A DNA stretch of 55,719 nt from Planococcus sp. APC 4015. Lineage in GTDB: Bacteria; Actinomycetota; Actinomycetes; Actinomycetales; Microbacteriaceae. Of the stretch, positions 43,578-52,228 are shown in pieces (the stretch's first letter is position 1; every line of letters starts with the position of its first letter). Position numbers and translations under genes: made by a program. The notes beneath the pieces were generated by a model. That model was not told the origin of the DNA, did no database searches, and saw only the letters and a program-made list of their open reading frames with translations. The stretch covers positions 1-55,719 of the forward strand of contig JASDDH010000025.1 in NCBI GenBank assembly GCA_030407505.1, written 5' to 3'.

Positions 43578-44044
43578 CCCAGCCTCTCCGTCTCGTGATC
43601 GGCTCGGACGACGCCGGCTTCGACTACAAGGAGATCCTCAAGAAGGACCTCGAGCAGAACCCCGGCGTGGCGTCGCTGGTCGACGTCGGCGTCGACGCCG
43701 AGGGGCACACCGCCTACCCGCGCGTCGCGATCGCGGCGGCCGAGCTCGTCGCGAAGGGCGAGGCGGACCGCGCCCTGCTCATCTGCGGCACGGGCCTCGG
43801 CGTCGCGATCGCCGCGAACAAGGTCGCCGGCATCCGCGCCGTCACCGCCCACGACTCGTACTCGGTCGAGCGGGGCGTGCTCTCGAACGACGCCCAGGTG
43901 CTCACCATGGGCCAGCGCGTCATCGGCGTCGAACTCGCCCGCCGCCTCGTGCGCGAATGGCTCACCTACCGCTTCGACCCGGCGAGCGCGTCGGCCGAGA
44001 AGGTCGCCGTGATCGACGAGTACGAGACCACCGGATCCTGCTGA
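43574..44044 (+). CDS. derI: D-erythrulose-4-phosphate isomerase (DerI, RpiB family)
   Basis: This 156-residue protein is an RpiB/LacAB-type sugar-phosphate isomerase. The catalytic Cys lies in LICGTGLG (C71), a His in [11 protein letters not shown] (H92), and the phosphate-binding region around [12 protein letters not shown]. RpiB proteins interconvert ribose- and ribulose-5-phosphate, but operon members next to LerK and LerI isomerise D-erythrulose 4-phosphate to D-erythrose 4-phosphate. It overlaps both neighbours (ATGA, then TGATG), so it is part of the same translation unit. Confidence 0.84.
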   Translation: MTQPLRLVIGSDDAGFDYKEILKKDLEQNPGVASLVDVGVDAEGHTAYPRVAIAAAELVAKGEADRALLICGTGLGVAIAANKVAGIRAVTAHDSYSVERGVLSNDAQVLTMGQRVIGVELARRLVREWLTYRFDPASASAEKVAVIDEYETTGSC

Positions 44045-44814
44045 TGCGCCGGGTCACGGTCGGGGTGAGCCTGAAGACGTACTTCGGTCGTCAGCAGGCA
44101 CGCGTGTGGTTCTCGCAGGTCGCCGAGCGCGTGCGGGATCACGACGCGGTGCGCGACGGCGGCGTCGACGTCTTCGTGATCCCGACCTACCTGCAGATCG
44201 ACGACGCGATCGCCGCCTTCGCCGGCACCGGCGTGCGCATCGGCGCCCAGGACGTCTCGCCGTACGCGCCCGGCGCGTTCACGGGCGAGGTGAGCGCCGC
44301 CGAACTCGCCGAGACCGGCGTCGAGTACGCCGAGATCGGCCACGCCGAACGCCGCCGCCTGTTCGGCGAGACCGACGAGCTCACGGCCGCGAAGGCGGCG
44401 GCCGCCCTGGGCGCGGGCATCACGCCGGTGCTGTGCCTGGGCGAGACCGAGCACATGAGTGCGACGGATGCCGCGGCGACCACCGTCGCGCAGCTGCACC
44501 TCGACCTCGCTGGCGCCCCCGACGGGCCCGTCGTCGCCGCGTACGAGCCCGTGTGGGCTATCGGAGCACCCGAGCCGGCGCCCCCCTCGCACATCGCCGC
44601 CGTCACCCGCGCGCTGCGCGATGCACTGGACGCACGACCCGGTCGTGCCGGGTCGCTCGTGATCTACGGCGGCTCCGCCGGCCCCGGGCTGCTGACGCTT
44701 CTCGGCGACGATGTCGACGGCCTGTTCCTCGGCCGCTTCGCCCACGACCCCGACGCCTTCGTCGCTGTGCTGGACGAGGCATCCGCCCTCGCGGCCGCCC
44801 GGAGCGCCGCATGA
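44044..44814 (+). CDS. lerI: L-erythrulose-1-phosphate isomerase (LerI, TIM family)
   Basis: This 256-residue protein is a triosephosphate-isomerase homologue. The TIM catalytic residues are all present: Lys11 in VSLKTYFG, His100 in EIGHAERR and Glu168 in AYEPVWAIG, plus the phosphate loop IYGGSAGP. Position 9-13 differs from the housekeeping NWKMN, and the phosphate-binding Gly pair is GLFLGRFAHD, both fitting the tetrose branch. The expected reaction is L-erythrulose 1-phosphate to D-erythrulose 4-phosphate. It overlaps the downstream gene by 4 bp. Confidence 0.86.
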   Translation: MRRVTVGVSLKTYFGRQQARVWFSQVAERVRDHDAVRDGGVDVFVIPTYLQIDDAIAAFAGTGVRIGAQDVSPYAPGAFTGEVSAAELAETGVEYAEIGHAERRRLFGETDELTAAKAAAALGAGITPVLCLGETEHMSATDAAATTVAQLHLDLAGAPDGPVVAAYEPVWAIGAPEPAPPSHIAAVTRALRDALDARPGRAGSLVIYGGSAGPGLLTLLGDDVDGLFLGRFAHDPDAFVAVLDEASALAAARSAA

Positions 44815-45605
44815 TCGGGCTGGGCACCTACGCGTTCTTCTGGCAGCACTCCGACCGGGTGGCCGAGCCGCTGACGCTGCGCGGCGCGTTCGAGGCGACG
44901 CGCGCGATGGACGTCGACCTGTTCCAGATCTGCGACTTCGCCCCCCTCGAGTCGATGACGGATGCCGAGCTGACCGACGCCGCCGCGACCGCCCGTGACC
45001 TGGGGCTCACGATCGAGCTCGGCACGAAGGGGATCGAGCCGGCGCACCTCGCCCGGTTCCTGCAGATCGCCGAGGCATTCGACGCCCGCCTCGTGCGGTC
45101 GATGCTCCACGGCCCGACGTCGCGGCCGACCCTCGACGAGGCCGAGACCTGGCTCCGCGAAGCGCTGCCCGCCTACGAGGCCGCCGGCATCACCCTCGCC
45201 CTCGAGACCTACGAGCAGGTCGCCACCGCCGACCTCGTGGCCCTCGTCGCCTCGTTCGGCAGCGCGCACCTCGGCATCTGCCTCGACCCGGGCAATGTCG
45301 TCGCCCGCCTCGAGCGACCGCGCGACTGCGTCGAGCTCGCCGCCGACCACGTCGTCGGCATCCACGCCAAGGACTTCGCCTTCGCCCGCCAGGACGGCTG
45401 GGTCGGCTTCACCTACAGCGGTGCCGCGATGGGCACCGGACTGCACGACTACCCCCATCTGCTCGAGACGGTGCGCCCCCGCGAACGCGGTGTCAACGAG
45501 ATCGTCGAGCACTGGCTGCCCTGGCAGGGCGACCCCGAGACCACCATCCGCACCGAGCGGGACTGGACCCGCACCACCGTCGAGTATCTGAGGAGTATGT
45601 CATGA
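44811..45605 (+). CDS. oiaC: 3-oxo-isoapionate decarboxylase (OiaC-like)
   Basis: This 264-residue protein is a xylose-isomerase-like TIM barrel of the sugar phosphate isomerase/epimerase superfamily. Metal-ligand candidates are Glu132 in LALETYEQ, Asp159 in GICLDPGN and His185 in VGIHAKDF. In known apionate operons a member of this family, OiaC, decarboxylates 3-oxo-isoapionate to L-erythrulose. The identification rests on family plus direct contact with ApnO and LerK/LerI genes. A hexulose or ketose epimerase is the alternative if read in isolation. It overlaps ApnO by 4 bp. Confidence 0.8.
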   Translation: MIGLGTYAFFWQHSDRVAEPLTLRGAFEATRAMDVDLFQICDFAPLESMTDAELTDAAATARDLGLTIELGTKGIEPAHLARFLQIAEAFDARLVRSMLHGPTSRPTLDEAETWLREALPAYEAAGITLALETYEQVATADLVALVASFGSAHLGICLDPGNVVARLERPRDCVELAADHVVGIHAKDFAFARQDGWVGFTYSGAAMGTGLHDYPHLLETVRPRERGVNEIVEHWLPWQGDPETTIRTERDWTRTTVEYLRSMS

Positions 45606-46459
45606 GCACTGAGTCGTACAAGATCGCCGTCATCGGAGCGGGCGGCAAGATGGGCATGCGCGTGTCCGACAACCTCGTCAAGACCGCGCACGACGTCTCG
45701 TACGTCGAGAACTCCCCCGCCGGTCAGCAGCGCACGCTCGACGCGGGTCGCGAGCTGACGGATGCCCCCGCGGCGGTCTCGAACGCCGACATCGTCGTGC
45801 TCGCGGTGCCCGACCTCGCACTCGGCCCCGTCACCGCCGACCTCGTGCCGCAGCTGAAGGCCGGCGCGATCGTGCTGACACTCGACCCCGCCGCCGCCTA
45901 CGCGGGACTGCTCACCACGCGTGACGACGTCATACAGGCCGTCGCGCACCCGTGCCACCCGTCGATCTTCCTGCAGCGCCAGAGCCCCGAGGAGTGGGCC
46001 GACACGTTCGGCGGCATCGCCGCCCCGCAGGACGCCATCGCCGCGATCGAGTCCGACGACCCCGCGAAGGCGGCCATCGTCGAGGCGACCGTGCGGGCGA
46101 TCTACGCACCGGTCATCGATGTGCACTGGGTTACGATCAAGCAGCTCGCCCAGCTCGAGCCGACCCTGGTCGAGACCGTCGCCTGCATGATCGGAGCGCT
46201 GCTCAACGAGGCGCTCGAAGAGACCATCAACACGATGGGGGTCCCGGCGGCCGCTGCTCGCAGCATCCTGTACGGCCACACGCAGGTCGCCCTCGCGAAC
46301 GGACTGCGCGGCGACAACCCGTTCAGCGACGCGTGCCTCATCGCGATGGACTATGGCCGCGAGAACATCATCAAGGAAGACTGGAAGAAGATCTTCCGCG
46401 ACGACGAGCTCGACAAGAACCTCGCGCGCATGCTGCACCTCGACCACATCCAGCGCTGA
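45602..46459 (+). CDS. apnO: D-apionate oxidoisomerase (ApnO-like)
   Basis: This 285-residue NAD-dependent enzyme has an N-terminal Rossmann fold (AVIGAGGKMGMRV, about 9-21) and a helical C-terminal domain of the phosphogluconate-dehydrogenase-like type (from about 150). The middle AHPCHPSIFLQRQSPEEWA segment is distinctive. ApnO enzymes convert D-apionate plus NAD+ into 3-oxo-isoapionate by combined rearrangement and oxidation. The match to this family looks specific, and its neighbours are the next enzymes in the route. It is the strongest single indicator of apionate catabolism here. Confidence 0.85.
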   Translation: MSTESYKIAVIGAGGKMGMRVSDNLVKTAHDVSYVENSPAGQQRTLDAGRELTDAPAAVSNADIVVLAVPDLALGPVTADLVPQLKAGAIVLTLDPAAAYAGLLTTRDDVIQAVAHPCHPSIFLQRQSPEEWADTFGGIAAPQDAIAAIESDDPAKAAIVEATVRAIYAPVIDVHWVTIKQLAQLEPTLVETVACMIGALLNEALEETINTMGVPAAAARSILYGHTQVALANGLRGDNPFSDACLIAMDYGRENIIKEDWKKIFRDDELDKNLARMLHLDHIQR

Positions 46460-46467
46460 GGCCCGTC

Positions 46468-47220
46468 ATGACCAGACTCACCGGCAGGACCGCCCTCATC
46501 ACGGGGTCGGCGACGGGCATCGGCTTCGCCGTGGCCGAACGCTTCGTCGCCGAGGGCGCGCGCGTCGTCGTGGCTGATCGGGATGCCGCGGCCGCGGCGG
46601 CCGCGGTCGAGACGCTCGGCGCACGGGCGCGCGCCGCGGTGCTCGACATCTCGGACGAGGCCTCGGTCGAGGCGGCGTTCGCCGAGCTCGTCGCGGATGG
46701 GTGGTCGCCGGACGTCGTGATCGCGAACGCAGGGGTGCAGCTCTTCGGTCTCGATGCGCCGGTCGCGGATCTCGACCTGGACGTGTGGAAGCGCACGCTC
46801 GACGTCAACCTGACGGGCACGTTCCTCACGGTGAAGCACGCCGTGCGCGCGATGCTGGAGTCGGGCGGATCCATCATCCTGACCGGGAGTCCGACCGGGC
46901 TCACCGGCGAGGGTCGCGACTTCACCGCCTACAGCACGTCGAAGGCCGGCATCCACGGCCTCGCCCGCACCGCCGCAGCGGCATATGCCGATCGCGGCAT
47001 CCGGGTGAACACGGTCGTGCCCGCCTACACCGAGACGTCGCTCGTGACGACGATCACGAGCGATCCCGAGGCGCGCGCGGCGATCATCGGCCGCATCCCG
47101 CTCGGGCGCGCCGGCGCCCCCGACGACGTCGCGGGCATCATGGTGTTCCTCGCGTCGGACGACGGCGCGTTCGCCACCGGTGCGCTGTTCGCGGTCGACG
47201 GCGGGATGACCACGATCTGA
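46468..47220 (+). CDS. Short-chain dehydrogenase/reductase, candidate apiose dehydrogenase
   Basis: This 250-residue classical SDR has the NAD-binding motif TGSATGIG (12-19), Asp37 after the second strand (favouring NAD+ over NADP+), the NAGV motif, catalytic Ser141 (in TGSPTG), Tyr155 and Lys159 (YSTSK). It lies 8 bp after apnO and just before apnL. The lactonase downstream needs an aldose dehydrogenase to supply apionolactone; the known D-apiose dehydrogenase, as I recall, is of the Gfo/Idh/MocA type, which is absent here. This SDR is therefore a candidate non-orthologous replacement. Oxidation of apiitol or another polyol is an alternative. Confidence 0.85.
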   Translation: MTRLTGRTALITGSATGIGFAVAERFVAEGARVVVADRDAAAAAAAVETLGARARAAVLDISDEASVEAAFAELVADGWSPDVVIANAGVQLFGLDAPVADLDLDVWKRTLDVNLTGTFLTVKHAVRAMLESGGSIILTGSPTGLTGEGRDFTAYSTSKAGIHGLARTAAAAYADRGIRVNTVVPAYTETSLVTTITSDPEARAAIIGRIPLGRAGAPDDVAGIMVFLASDDGAFATGALFAVDGGMTTI

Positions 47221-47222
47221 CG

Positions 47223-48929
47223 ATGACCTGGTTCACCGAGTCACGACTGTGGCGCAGCGGCAAGTGGTCGCTCGCACTGCGCGACGACGAGTTCGCCGAC
47301 ATCGCGTTCGACGGGCGCACGGTGCTGCGCAGCATCCGCGCCGTGGTCCGCGACCGCGACTGGGACACCGCACCGCTCGTCGTCGATCGGGTGGACGAGT
47401 CGGATGCCACCCTCAGCCTGCACGTGCGCTCCGAGGGACTCGGATCGAGCTTCCGCGGCGTCGTGCGGGTCGAAGCGCGTCCCGGCCGACTGGACGTGAT
47501 CTGCGACCTCGAGTCCGAGCACGCGTTCGACACGAACCGCACCGGGCTCGTGGTGCTGCAGCCCCCCGGCGTCGCCGGGTCGCCGCTGCGGGTCACGCAC
47601 GCAGACGGTGAGGTCGAGCAGACCTCGTTCCCTGTCGCGATCAGCCCGCATCAGCCGGTGCTCGACATCGCCGCGCTCGCGTGGCTCGATGAGGGCGTCG
47701 AGGTCGCGATCGACTTCGCGGGCGACGTGTTCGAGATGGAGGACCAGCGCAACTGGACCGACGCCTCGTTCAAGACGTACAGCCGACCGCTCTCGCTGCC
47801 GTTCCCCTATGCGGTCGCCGCCGGCGAGCGTGTGCGCCAGACCGTCTCGCTGCGGGTGCGCCCCACGGCCGACGTCCCCGTGACGGATGCCGCCCCCGCC
47901 CGCATCACGGTGCGCCCCGGCGGGGCGTTCCCGACGATCGGGCTCGGCGCGGCATCCGCCCCCGACCCCGCGCCCGCCTTCACCGCCCTCGGCGCGGAGG
48001 TGCTCGTCGAGCTCGATCTCGCGAGCCCGAACTGGCGGGCAGCTCTCGACCGCGCACAGTCATCGGCCCTGCCGCTCGACGTGCGGTTCCTGCTCGACGC
48101 CGACGCCCCCGCCACCCTGCGCGACGGGGTCTCGGCCCTCGCCTGCATCGACGTGGTGCGCGTCGCCGCGTTCCACCAGGTCGGCGACGCGCGCCACGTC
48201 TCGGACCGCGATGCGGTCTCGGCGCTGCGTGCAGCCCTGGCGGGAGCCGGCCTCGACATCCCCGTCGTCGGCGGCTCGCGCTCGCACTTCACCGAGCTCA
48301 ACCGCGAGCGCCACCGCCTTCCCGCCGACCTCGCCGGCCTCACCGTCACGACCACTCCGCTCTTCCACGCGCTGGGCACCGAGCAGCTCGTCGAATCGGT
48401 CGCGATGCAGCGCCTCGTCGCGCGGCAGACCGTCGAGTACGCGGACGGCATCCCGGTGCACGTCGGCCCCATCACCCTGCGGCCGCGCTTCAACGACGTC
48501 GCCACCGCACCGCAGCCGAAGCCTTCGCGCGACGACCTCGACGAAGGCTACGGCGCGGAGTTCACCGGCACGGTCGACGACAGGCAGTCCGCACCCGAAC
48601 TCGCCGCCTGGACGGTCGCGAGCGCCGCCGCCCTCGCCGTGCCGGGGGTCGCGTCGATCGTCTGGTTCGAGGAATGGGGCGGGCGGGGCATCCGCTCGTC
48701 ATCGGGAGAGCCTCTGCCCGTCGCCGACGCGATCGAGGCGCTGGCCGCGCTCCGCGGCGGACTGCTGTGGGGCGACAGCCCCGACGGCCTCGTGTGGGCG
48801 ATCGGCGCCGGGTCGACGATCCTCGTCGCGAACCTGTCGCACGTCGACCGCACGATCACCATCGACACCCCTGCCCGCACCGTCACGACGACGGCGGGCG
48901 CGGCATCCGTCGCCCGCATCGTCCTCTAG
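47223..48929 (+). CDS. apnL: D-apionate lactonase (ApnL-like)
   Basis: This 568-residue protein resembles ApnL, the enzyme that hydrolyses D-apionolactone to D-apionate. The N-terminal beta domain has the recognisable LRSIRAVVRDRDWDTAP segment (about 35-51) and FSGDVFEMEDQRNWTDA-like residues near 170-190 (here FAGDVFEMEDQRNWTDAS). A barrel-like region follows (about 235-480), then a short C-terminal beta domain. No ordinary esterase Ser motif is seen. It begins 2 bp after the SDR stop. The family assignment is by memory of ApnL features and operon context, so certainty is moderate. Confidence 0.78.
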   Translation: MTWFTESRLWRSGKWSLALRDDEFADIAFDGRTVLRSIRAVVRDRDWDTAPLVVDRVDESDATLSLHVRSEGLGSSFRGVVRVEARPGRLDVICDLESEHAFDTNRTGLVVLQPPGVAGSPLRVTHADGEVEQTSFPVAISPHQPVLDIAALAWLDEGVEVAIDFAGDVFEMEDQRNWTDASFKTYSRPLSLPFPYAVAAGERVRQTVSLRVRPTADVPVTDAAPARITVRPGGAFPTIGLGAASAPDPAPAFTALGAEVLVELDLASPNWRAALDRAQSSALPLDVRFLLDADAPATLRDGVSALACIDVVRVAAFHQVGDARHVSDRDAVSALRAALAGAGLDIPVVGGSRSHFTELNRERHRLPADLAGLTVTTTPLFHALGTEQLVESVAMQRLVARQTVEYADGIPVHVGPITLRPRFNDVATAPQPKPSRDDLDEGYGAEFTGTVDDRQSAPELAAWTVASAAALAVPGVASIVWFEEWGGRGIRSSSGEPLPVADAIEALAALRGGLLWGDSPDGLVWAIGAGSTILVANLSHVDRTITIDTPARTVTTTAGAASVARIVL

Positions 48930-48939
48930 AGGAGAACCC

Positions 48940-50205
48940 ATGACCGCGCACCGGCGCCGGCTGCTCGTCGATCACGTGCACACGCACACCGAGCAGATGA
49001 CACGCGAGCCCTCCGGCATCCTCGCGCACCCGTACACGGTGCCGAGCGCGCCCGACTCGCCGTACTACTCCGATGCCCTGTGGGACTGGGACTCGTGGTT
49101 CATCAGCGTCGTGATGGGTCAGGTCGAACTCGACACCGATCAGCCCGGCCGTTTCGGATCGTTCGAGGAGGGCACGATCCGCAACTTCCTCGACCACACG
49201 GACGAGGACGGCGTGATGCCGATCCTGCTCAAACCCGGTGGCCCCCTCCTGCACGGCGATCCGAGCAGAGCAGCGGGCTTCTCGCAGAACATGCACAAGC
49301 CGGTCATCGCCCAGCAGGCGGCACTGCTCGCCGGGCGCCGCGGCAGCGCGGAGTGGCTGCGCGACGACATCCCGATTCTCGAGCGGTTCCTCGAGCGATA
49401 TCTCGAGAGCCATGTGGATGCCGCAACCGGCCTCGCCTATTGGCAGACCGACTTCGCGATCGGCGTCGACAACGACCCCTCCGTCTACTACCGGCCCGAC
49501 CGCAGCACCGCGTCGATCTACCTCAACTCGCTGCTCTACCGCGAGATGCTGGCTCTCGGGTCTCTGCTCGAAGACCTCGACCGGCTGCCCGACGCCCACC
49601 GCTGGCGCGGCCGCGCGCAGGATCTCGCCGACGCGATCACCACGCACCTGTGGGACGAACGCGACGGCACGTTCTACAGCGCCGACCTCGCCCTGCGCGA
49701 CATCGACCCCGACGACTGGCTGCACAGGGGCGCGCCCCGCACGTGGTCGTCGGTGCTGCTCCGCGTGGACAACTGGTCGAGCTTCCTGCCGCTGTGGGCG
49801 GGCTTCGCGACGCAGGAGCAGGCCGAGCGCATGCGCGAGCGCTATCTCGAGCGACGCACGTTCCGCGCGAACTTCGGCGTGCGCACGCTCTCCCGCCTCG
49901 AGAAGCAGTACAACCTGCGCGCCTCGAACAACCCGTCCAACTGGCTGGGGCCGGTGTGGGGCATCAGCAACTACCTGGTCTTCCGCGGGCTCCTGAAGTA
50001 CGGGTTCATCGACGACGCGCGCGAGCTCGCGGAAGAGACCGTGCGCCTGTTCGGACAGGATCTCGAGCGCACCGGCGGCCTGCACGAGTACTACAACCCC
50101 GACACGGGCGAGCCGATCATGACACGGGGATTCCAGAACTGGAACTTCCTCGTGCTCACCATGATCGCGTGGCTCGAGGACCGCCCGGTCGCCTGGGAGT
50201 TCTGA
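48940..50205 (+). CDS. GH63/trehalase-like alpha,alpha-barrel glycosidase
   Basis: This 421-residue cytoplasmic protein has the six-hairpin barrel of MGH1/GH63-type enzymes. Conserved segments are ALWDWDSWF (46-54), VDNDPSVYYRPDRSTASIYL (about 178-197), RASNNPSNWLGPVWGISNYL (about 329-348) and LHEYYNPDTGEP (381-392), with the catalytic acids probably in the WDWDSW and HEYYNP regions. A strong RBS (AGAGGAGA) precedes the ATG. It closes the apionate operon, so its substrate may be an apiose-containing glycoside, but GH63 relatives normally act on alpha-glucosides or mannosylglycerate-like compounds. No function can be fixed from sequence. Confidence 0.82.
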   Translation: MTAHRRRLLVDHVHTHTEQMTREPSGILAHPYTVPSAPDSPYYSDALWDWDSWFISVVMGQVELDTDQPGRFGSFEEGTIRNFLDHTDEDGVMPILLKPGGPLLHGDPSRAAGFSQNMHKPVIAQQAALLAGRRGSAEWLRDDIPILERFLERYLESHVDAATGLAYWQTDFAIGVDNDPSVYYRPDRSTASIYLNSLLYREMLALGSLLEDLDRLPDAHRWRGRAQDLADAITTHLWDERDGTFYSADLALRDIDPDDWLHRGAPRTWSSVLLRVDNWSSFLPLWAGFATQEQAERMRERYLERRTFRANFGVRTLSRLEKQYNLRASNNPSNWLGPVWGISNYLVFRGLLKYGFIDDARELAEETVRLFGQDLERTGGLHEYYNPDTGEPIMTRGFQNWNFLVLTMIAWLEDRPVAWEF

Positions 50206-50215
50206 GCCGCACGGG

Positions 50216-50256
50216 GGCCCGGTGGATCACGCCGGGAGCGGGATCACCCACGGGCC
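50216..50256. terminator. Bidirectional terminator hairpin
   Basis: GGCCCG/CGGGCC plus GTG-GATC/GATCAC pair across a small bulge. The structure fills the gap between the converging apionate operon (stop 50205) and the aldo/keto reductase gene (stop 50260). Confidence 0.6.
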
Positions 50257-50259
50257 TCG

Positions 50260-51201
50260 TCAGGCGTCGGCGTAGGGCGTCGGCGCCGCACCGAGGCCGG
50301 CGAGCGCGGGCCACAGTTCGTCGGGAACGGACGCCGCGCCGAGTGCGGCGAGTTCGTTCAGGCGGCGCGTCGACGAGACCCCCACCACCGTCGAGTCCAC
50401 CAGGGGCGATCGCAGCGAGAAGTGGAGCGCAGCTGCGGGAAGGGTGACGCCGTGTTCGGCGCAGACGCCCTCCGCCCGGGCGGTCCAGGCGAGGAGCTCG
50501 TCGGACGCGGGCCGATAGCCGTAGGAGGCTCCGGCACGCGCACCGGTCGAGAGCAGGCCCGCTCCGAAGGGAGCCGCGTTGAAGACGCCCATCCCGCGCT
50601 CTCGAGCCTCTCCGAACAGGGGGACGGCACTCTGGTCGACCAGGGTGAACCGGTTGTGGCACAGCACGACGTCGAACACGTCGGTGCGGACGTACGCGAG
50701 AAGGTCGCGCAGATCACCGGCCGCGATGCCGATGGCGTCGACGGCACCCTGCTCGCGCAGCTCGACGAGCGCTTCGACCGCACCGCCGCGGGCGGAGGCC
50801 TCGGCGAACGTGACGGTGAACGGATCGTGCAGGTGCAGGATCTCGACGCGATCCACGCCGAGCCGAGCGAGGCTCTCCTCGTAGGAGCGCAGCACGCGGT
50901 CGCGGGAGAAGTCCCCCGTCAGCGGATCGCGGTCCACCTTGGTCACGATCCGCGAGGTCGCCCGATCACCGAGCTCCGCGAGCGCCGCTCCGAGCACCTG
51001 CTCCGAGCGACCGCCCGCGTATTCGTTCGACGTGTCGACGAGGGCGAACGGCCCGGTGAGGATGTCGATCGCGAAGTCGACCGCGCTCCGCTCCTCCGCG
51101 GACCCCTCGTCCGTATCGCGCCCCAGAGGCGACGTGCCGATCGTGATCGCGTCGACGGCGATGCCGGTCGATCCCAGGGTCCTGGTCGGTGAGCTGTGCA
51201 T
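50260..51201 (-). CDS. Aldo/keto reductase, aldose-1-dehydrogenase-like
   Basis: This 313-residue TIM-barrel NAD(P)-dependent oxidoreductase has the aldo/keto reductase tetrad: Asp and Tyr in DTSNEYAGGRSE (about 57-68), Lys in IVTKVDRD and His in LHLHDPF. Sequence style matches the group containing L-fucose dehydrogenase and D-threo-aldose 1-dehydrogenase. It would oxidise a free aldose to its lactone in the cytoplasm, so it is another candidate for the missing apiose or for rhamnose oxidation. It lies 92 bp after the epimerase-like gene on the same strand and is likely co-transcribed with it. Confidence 0.88.
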   Translation of the reverse strand: MHSSPTRTLGSTGIAVDAITIGTSPLGRDTDEGSAEERSAVDFAIDILTGPFALVDTSNEYAGGRSEQVLGAALAELGDRATSRIVTKVDRDPLTGDFSRDRVLRSYEESLARLGVDRVEILHLHDPFTVTFAEASARGGAVEALVELREQGAVDAIGIAAGDLRDLLAYVRTDVFDVVLCHNRFTLVDQSAVPLFGEARERGMGVFNAAPFGAGLLSTGARAGASYGYRPASDELLAWTARAEGVCAEHGVTLPAAALHFSLRSPLVDSTVVGVSSTRRLNELAALGAASVPDELWPALAGLGAAPTPYADA

Positions 51202-51293
51202 GGGGTGCGGATCCGTTCAGCCTGCGAGGGTCGTATCGAGGAGTTCGAGCGGGAAGCCCATGCTGCGCGGAGCAGGCGGGCGCTGTCGAGCGG

Positions 51294-52139
51294 TCATGTC
51301 TGCGGCGGGGAACGCCAGTCGTCGACGGCGGTGAAACCGAGGTCGCGTCGAATGGCGCGCGTCGACATCAGAGACTCGAACTCCCCGAGATCCGGGGCGA
51401 CCGGTGTCCCCGGGAACCACCGCTCGGCGACTTCGCGCGACGGCGCGGCCGTGCCCGACGTGGGCGCTGCGACGTTGTAGACCCGGAACCCCGGAGTCGC
51501 GCCCGACACCGCGAGCGACACGGCTGCGGCGCCGTCGCGGGCATCGATCCACGAACCGAGGAGGTCGCGGCGGTACCCCGGCTCGTCCGCACGGGCGAAG
51601 GTGCCGTACTCGTCGGGTCCCACGACGTTGGTGAAGCGCAGCGCCGTGATCGAGGAGCCGTCCCCCCAGCTCGCCAGCTGAGCGGCCATCGCCTCCTCGG
51701 CGACTTTGCCGAGCCCATAGGTGTTGTTGGCTTTCGTGAACGTCTCATCCACGGGGAGGCTCGGCGGCGCGTCATCGAAGGGGAAGCCCATCGCCGTGAT
51801 GCTCGATGCCAGGACCACCGATCGGATGCCGGCGCGCTGGGCCGCGAAGAGGACGTTGAACGAGACGGCCATGTTGTTCTGGAACGTCGTCGCGTCCGGC
51901 ACGAGCCCGTTGACCGGAATCGCTGCGAGGTGGACGAGGGCGTCCAGACCCGCATGCCGCGCCGTCACTCCGAGGAGGGCGTCGAGCGTCTGACCGTAGT
52001 CTGCGAGATCGACCCTGGTGAAGCCGGGCCCGGGTGTTCCGACCGTGTCGAACCCGACGACCTCGTGCCCGTCGGCGCGCAGCCGATCAACGCTCGCGCG
52101 TCCGAGCTTGCCGCCACTTCCTGTGACACCGATCCTCAT
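51294..52139 (-). CDS. NAD-dependent epimerase/dehydratase-like extended SDR
   Basis: This 281-residue protein has the extended-SDR nucleotide motif GVTGSGGKLGRA (about 4-15), Asp22-range residues after the second strand (FDTVG), and the catalytic YGLGK motif (Tyr about 174). Length and motifs fit uronate dehydrogenase-like or sugar epimerase enzymes. I chose the ATG at 52139 with GGAGAG upstream instead of 52172. It is divergent from the second GH78 gene and shares its regulatory region, so it probably processes a sugar from that enzyme. Substrate is unknown. Confidence 0.86.
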   Translation of the reverse strand: MRIGVTGSGGKLGRASVDRLRADGHEVVGFDTVGTPGPGFTRVDLADYGQTLDALLGVTARHAGLDALVHLAAIPVNGLVPDATTFQNNMAVSFNVLFAAQRAGIRSVVLASSITAMGFPFDDAPPSLPVDETFTKANNTYGLGKVAEEAMAAQLASWGDGSSITALRFTNVVGPDEYGTFARADEPGYRRDLLGSWIDARDGAAAVSLAVSGATPGFRVYNVAAPTSGTAAPSREVAERWFPGTPVAPDLGEFESLMSTRAIRRDLGFTAVDDWRSPPQT

Positions 52140-52181
52140 CAACCACTCTCCGGCTTCCCTCGCACGCACCATCGCACGCTA

Positions 52182-52210
52182 CATTTGCATAAAGATTCTA
52201 TAGTGAAATG
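52182..52210. promoter_or_regulatory. Promoter and inverted repeat ahead of the second GH78 gene
   Basis: CATTT (52182-52186) and AAATG (52206-52210) form an inverted repeat around 19 bp. Within it, TATAGT at 52199-52204 is a good -10 for the GH78 gene, about 25 bp before its ATG at 52229. The stretch is very AT-rich for this genome. SorC-family regulators such as the one encoded downstream often bind AT-rich repeats at such promoters. Confidence 0.5.
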
Positions 52211-52228
52211 ATTTGTGAGGAGTCGAGG

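Noticed and set aside
43574..44814. Housekeeping ribose-5-phosphate isomerase B and triosephosphate isomerase
   Set aside because: Both overlap catabolic genes (LerK, OiaC) and differ in active-site surroundings; the tetrose-phosphate isomerase roles fit better.
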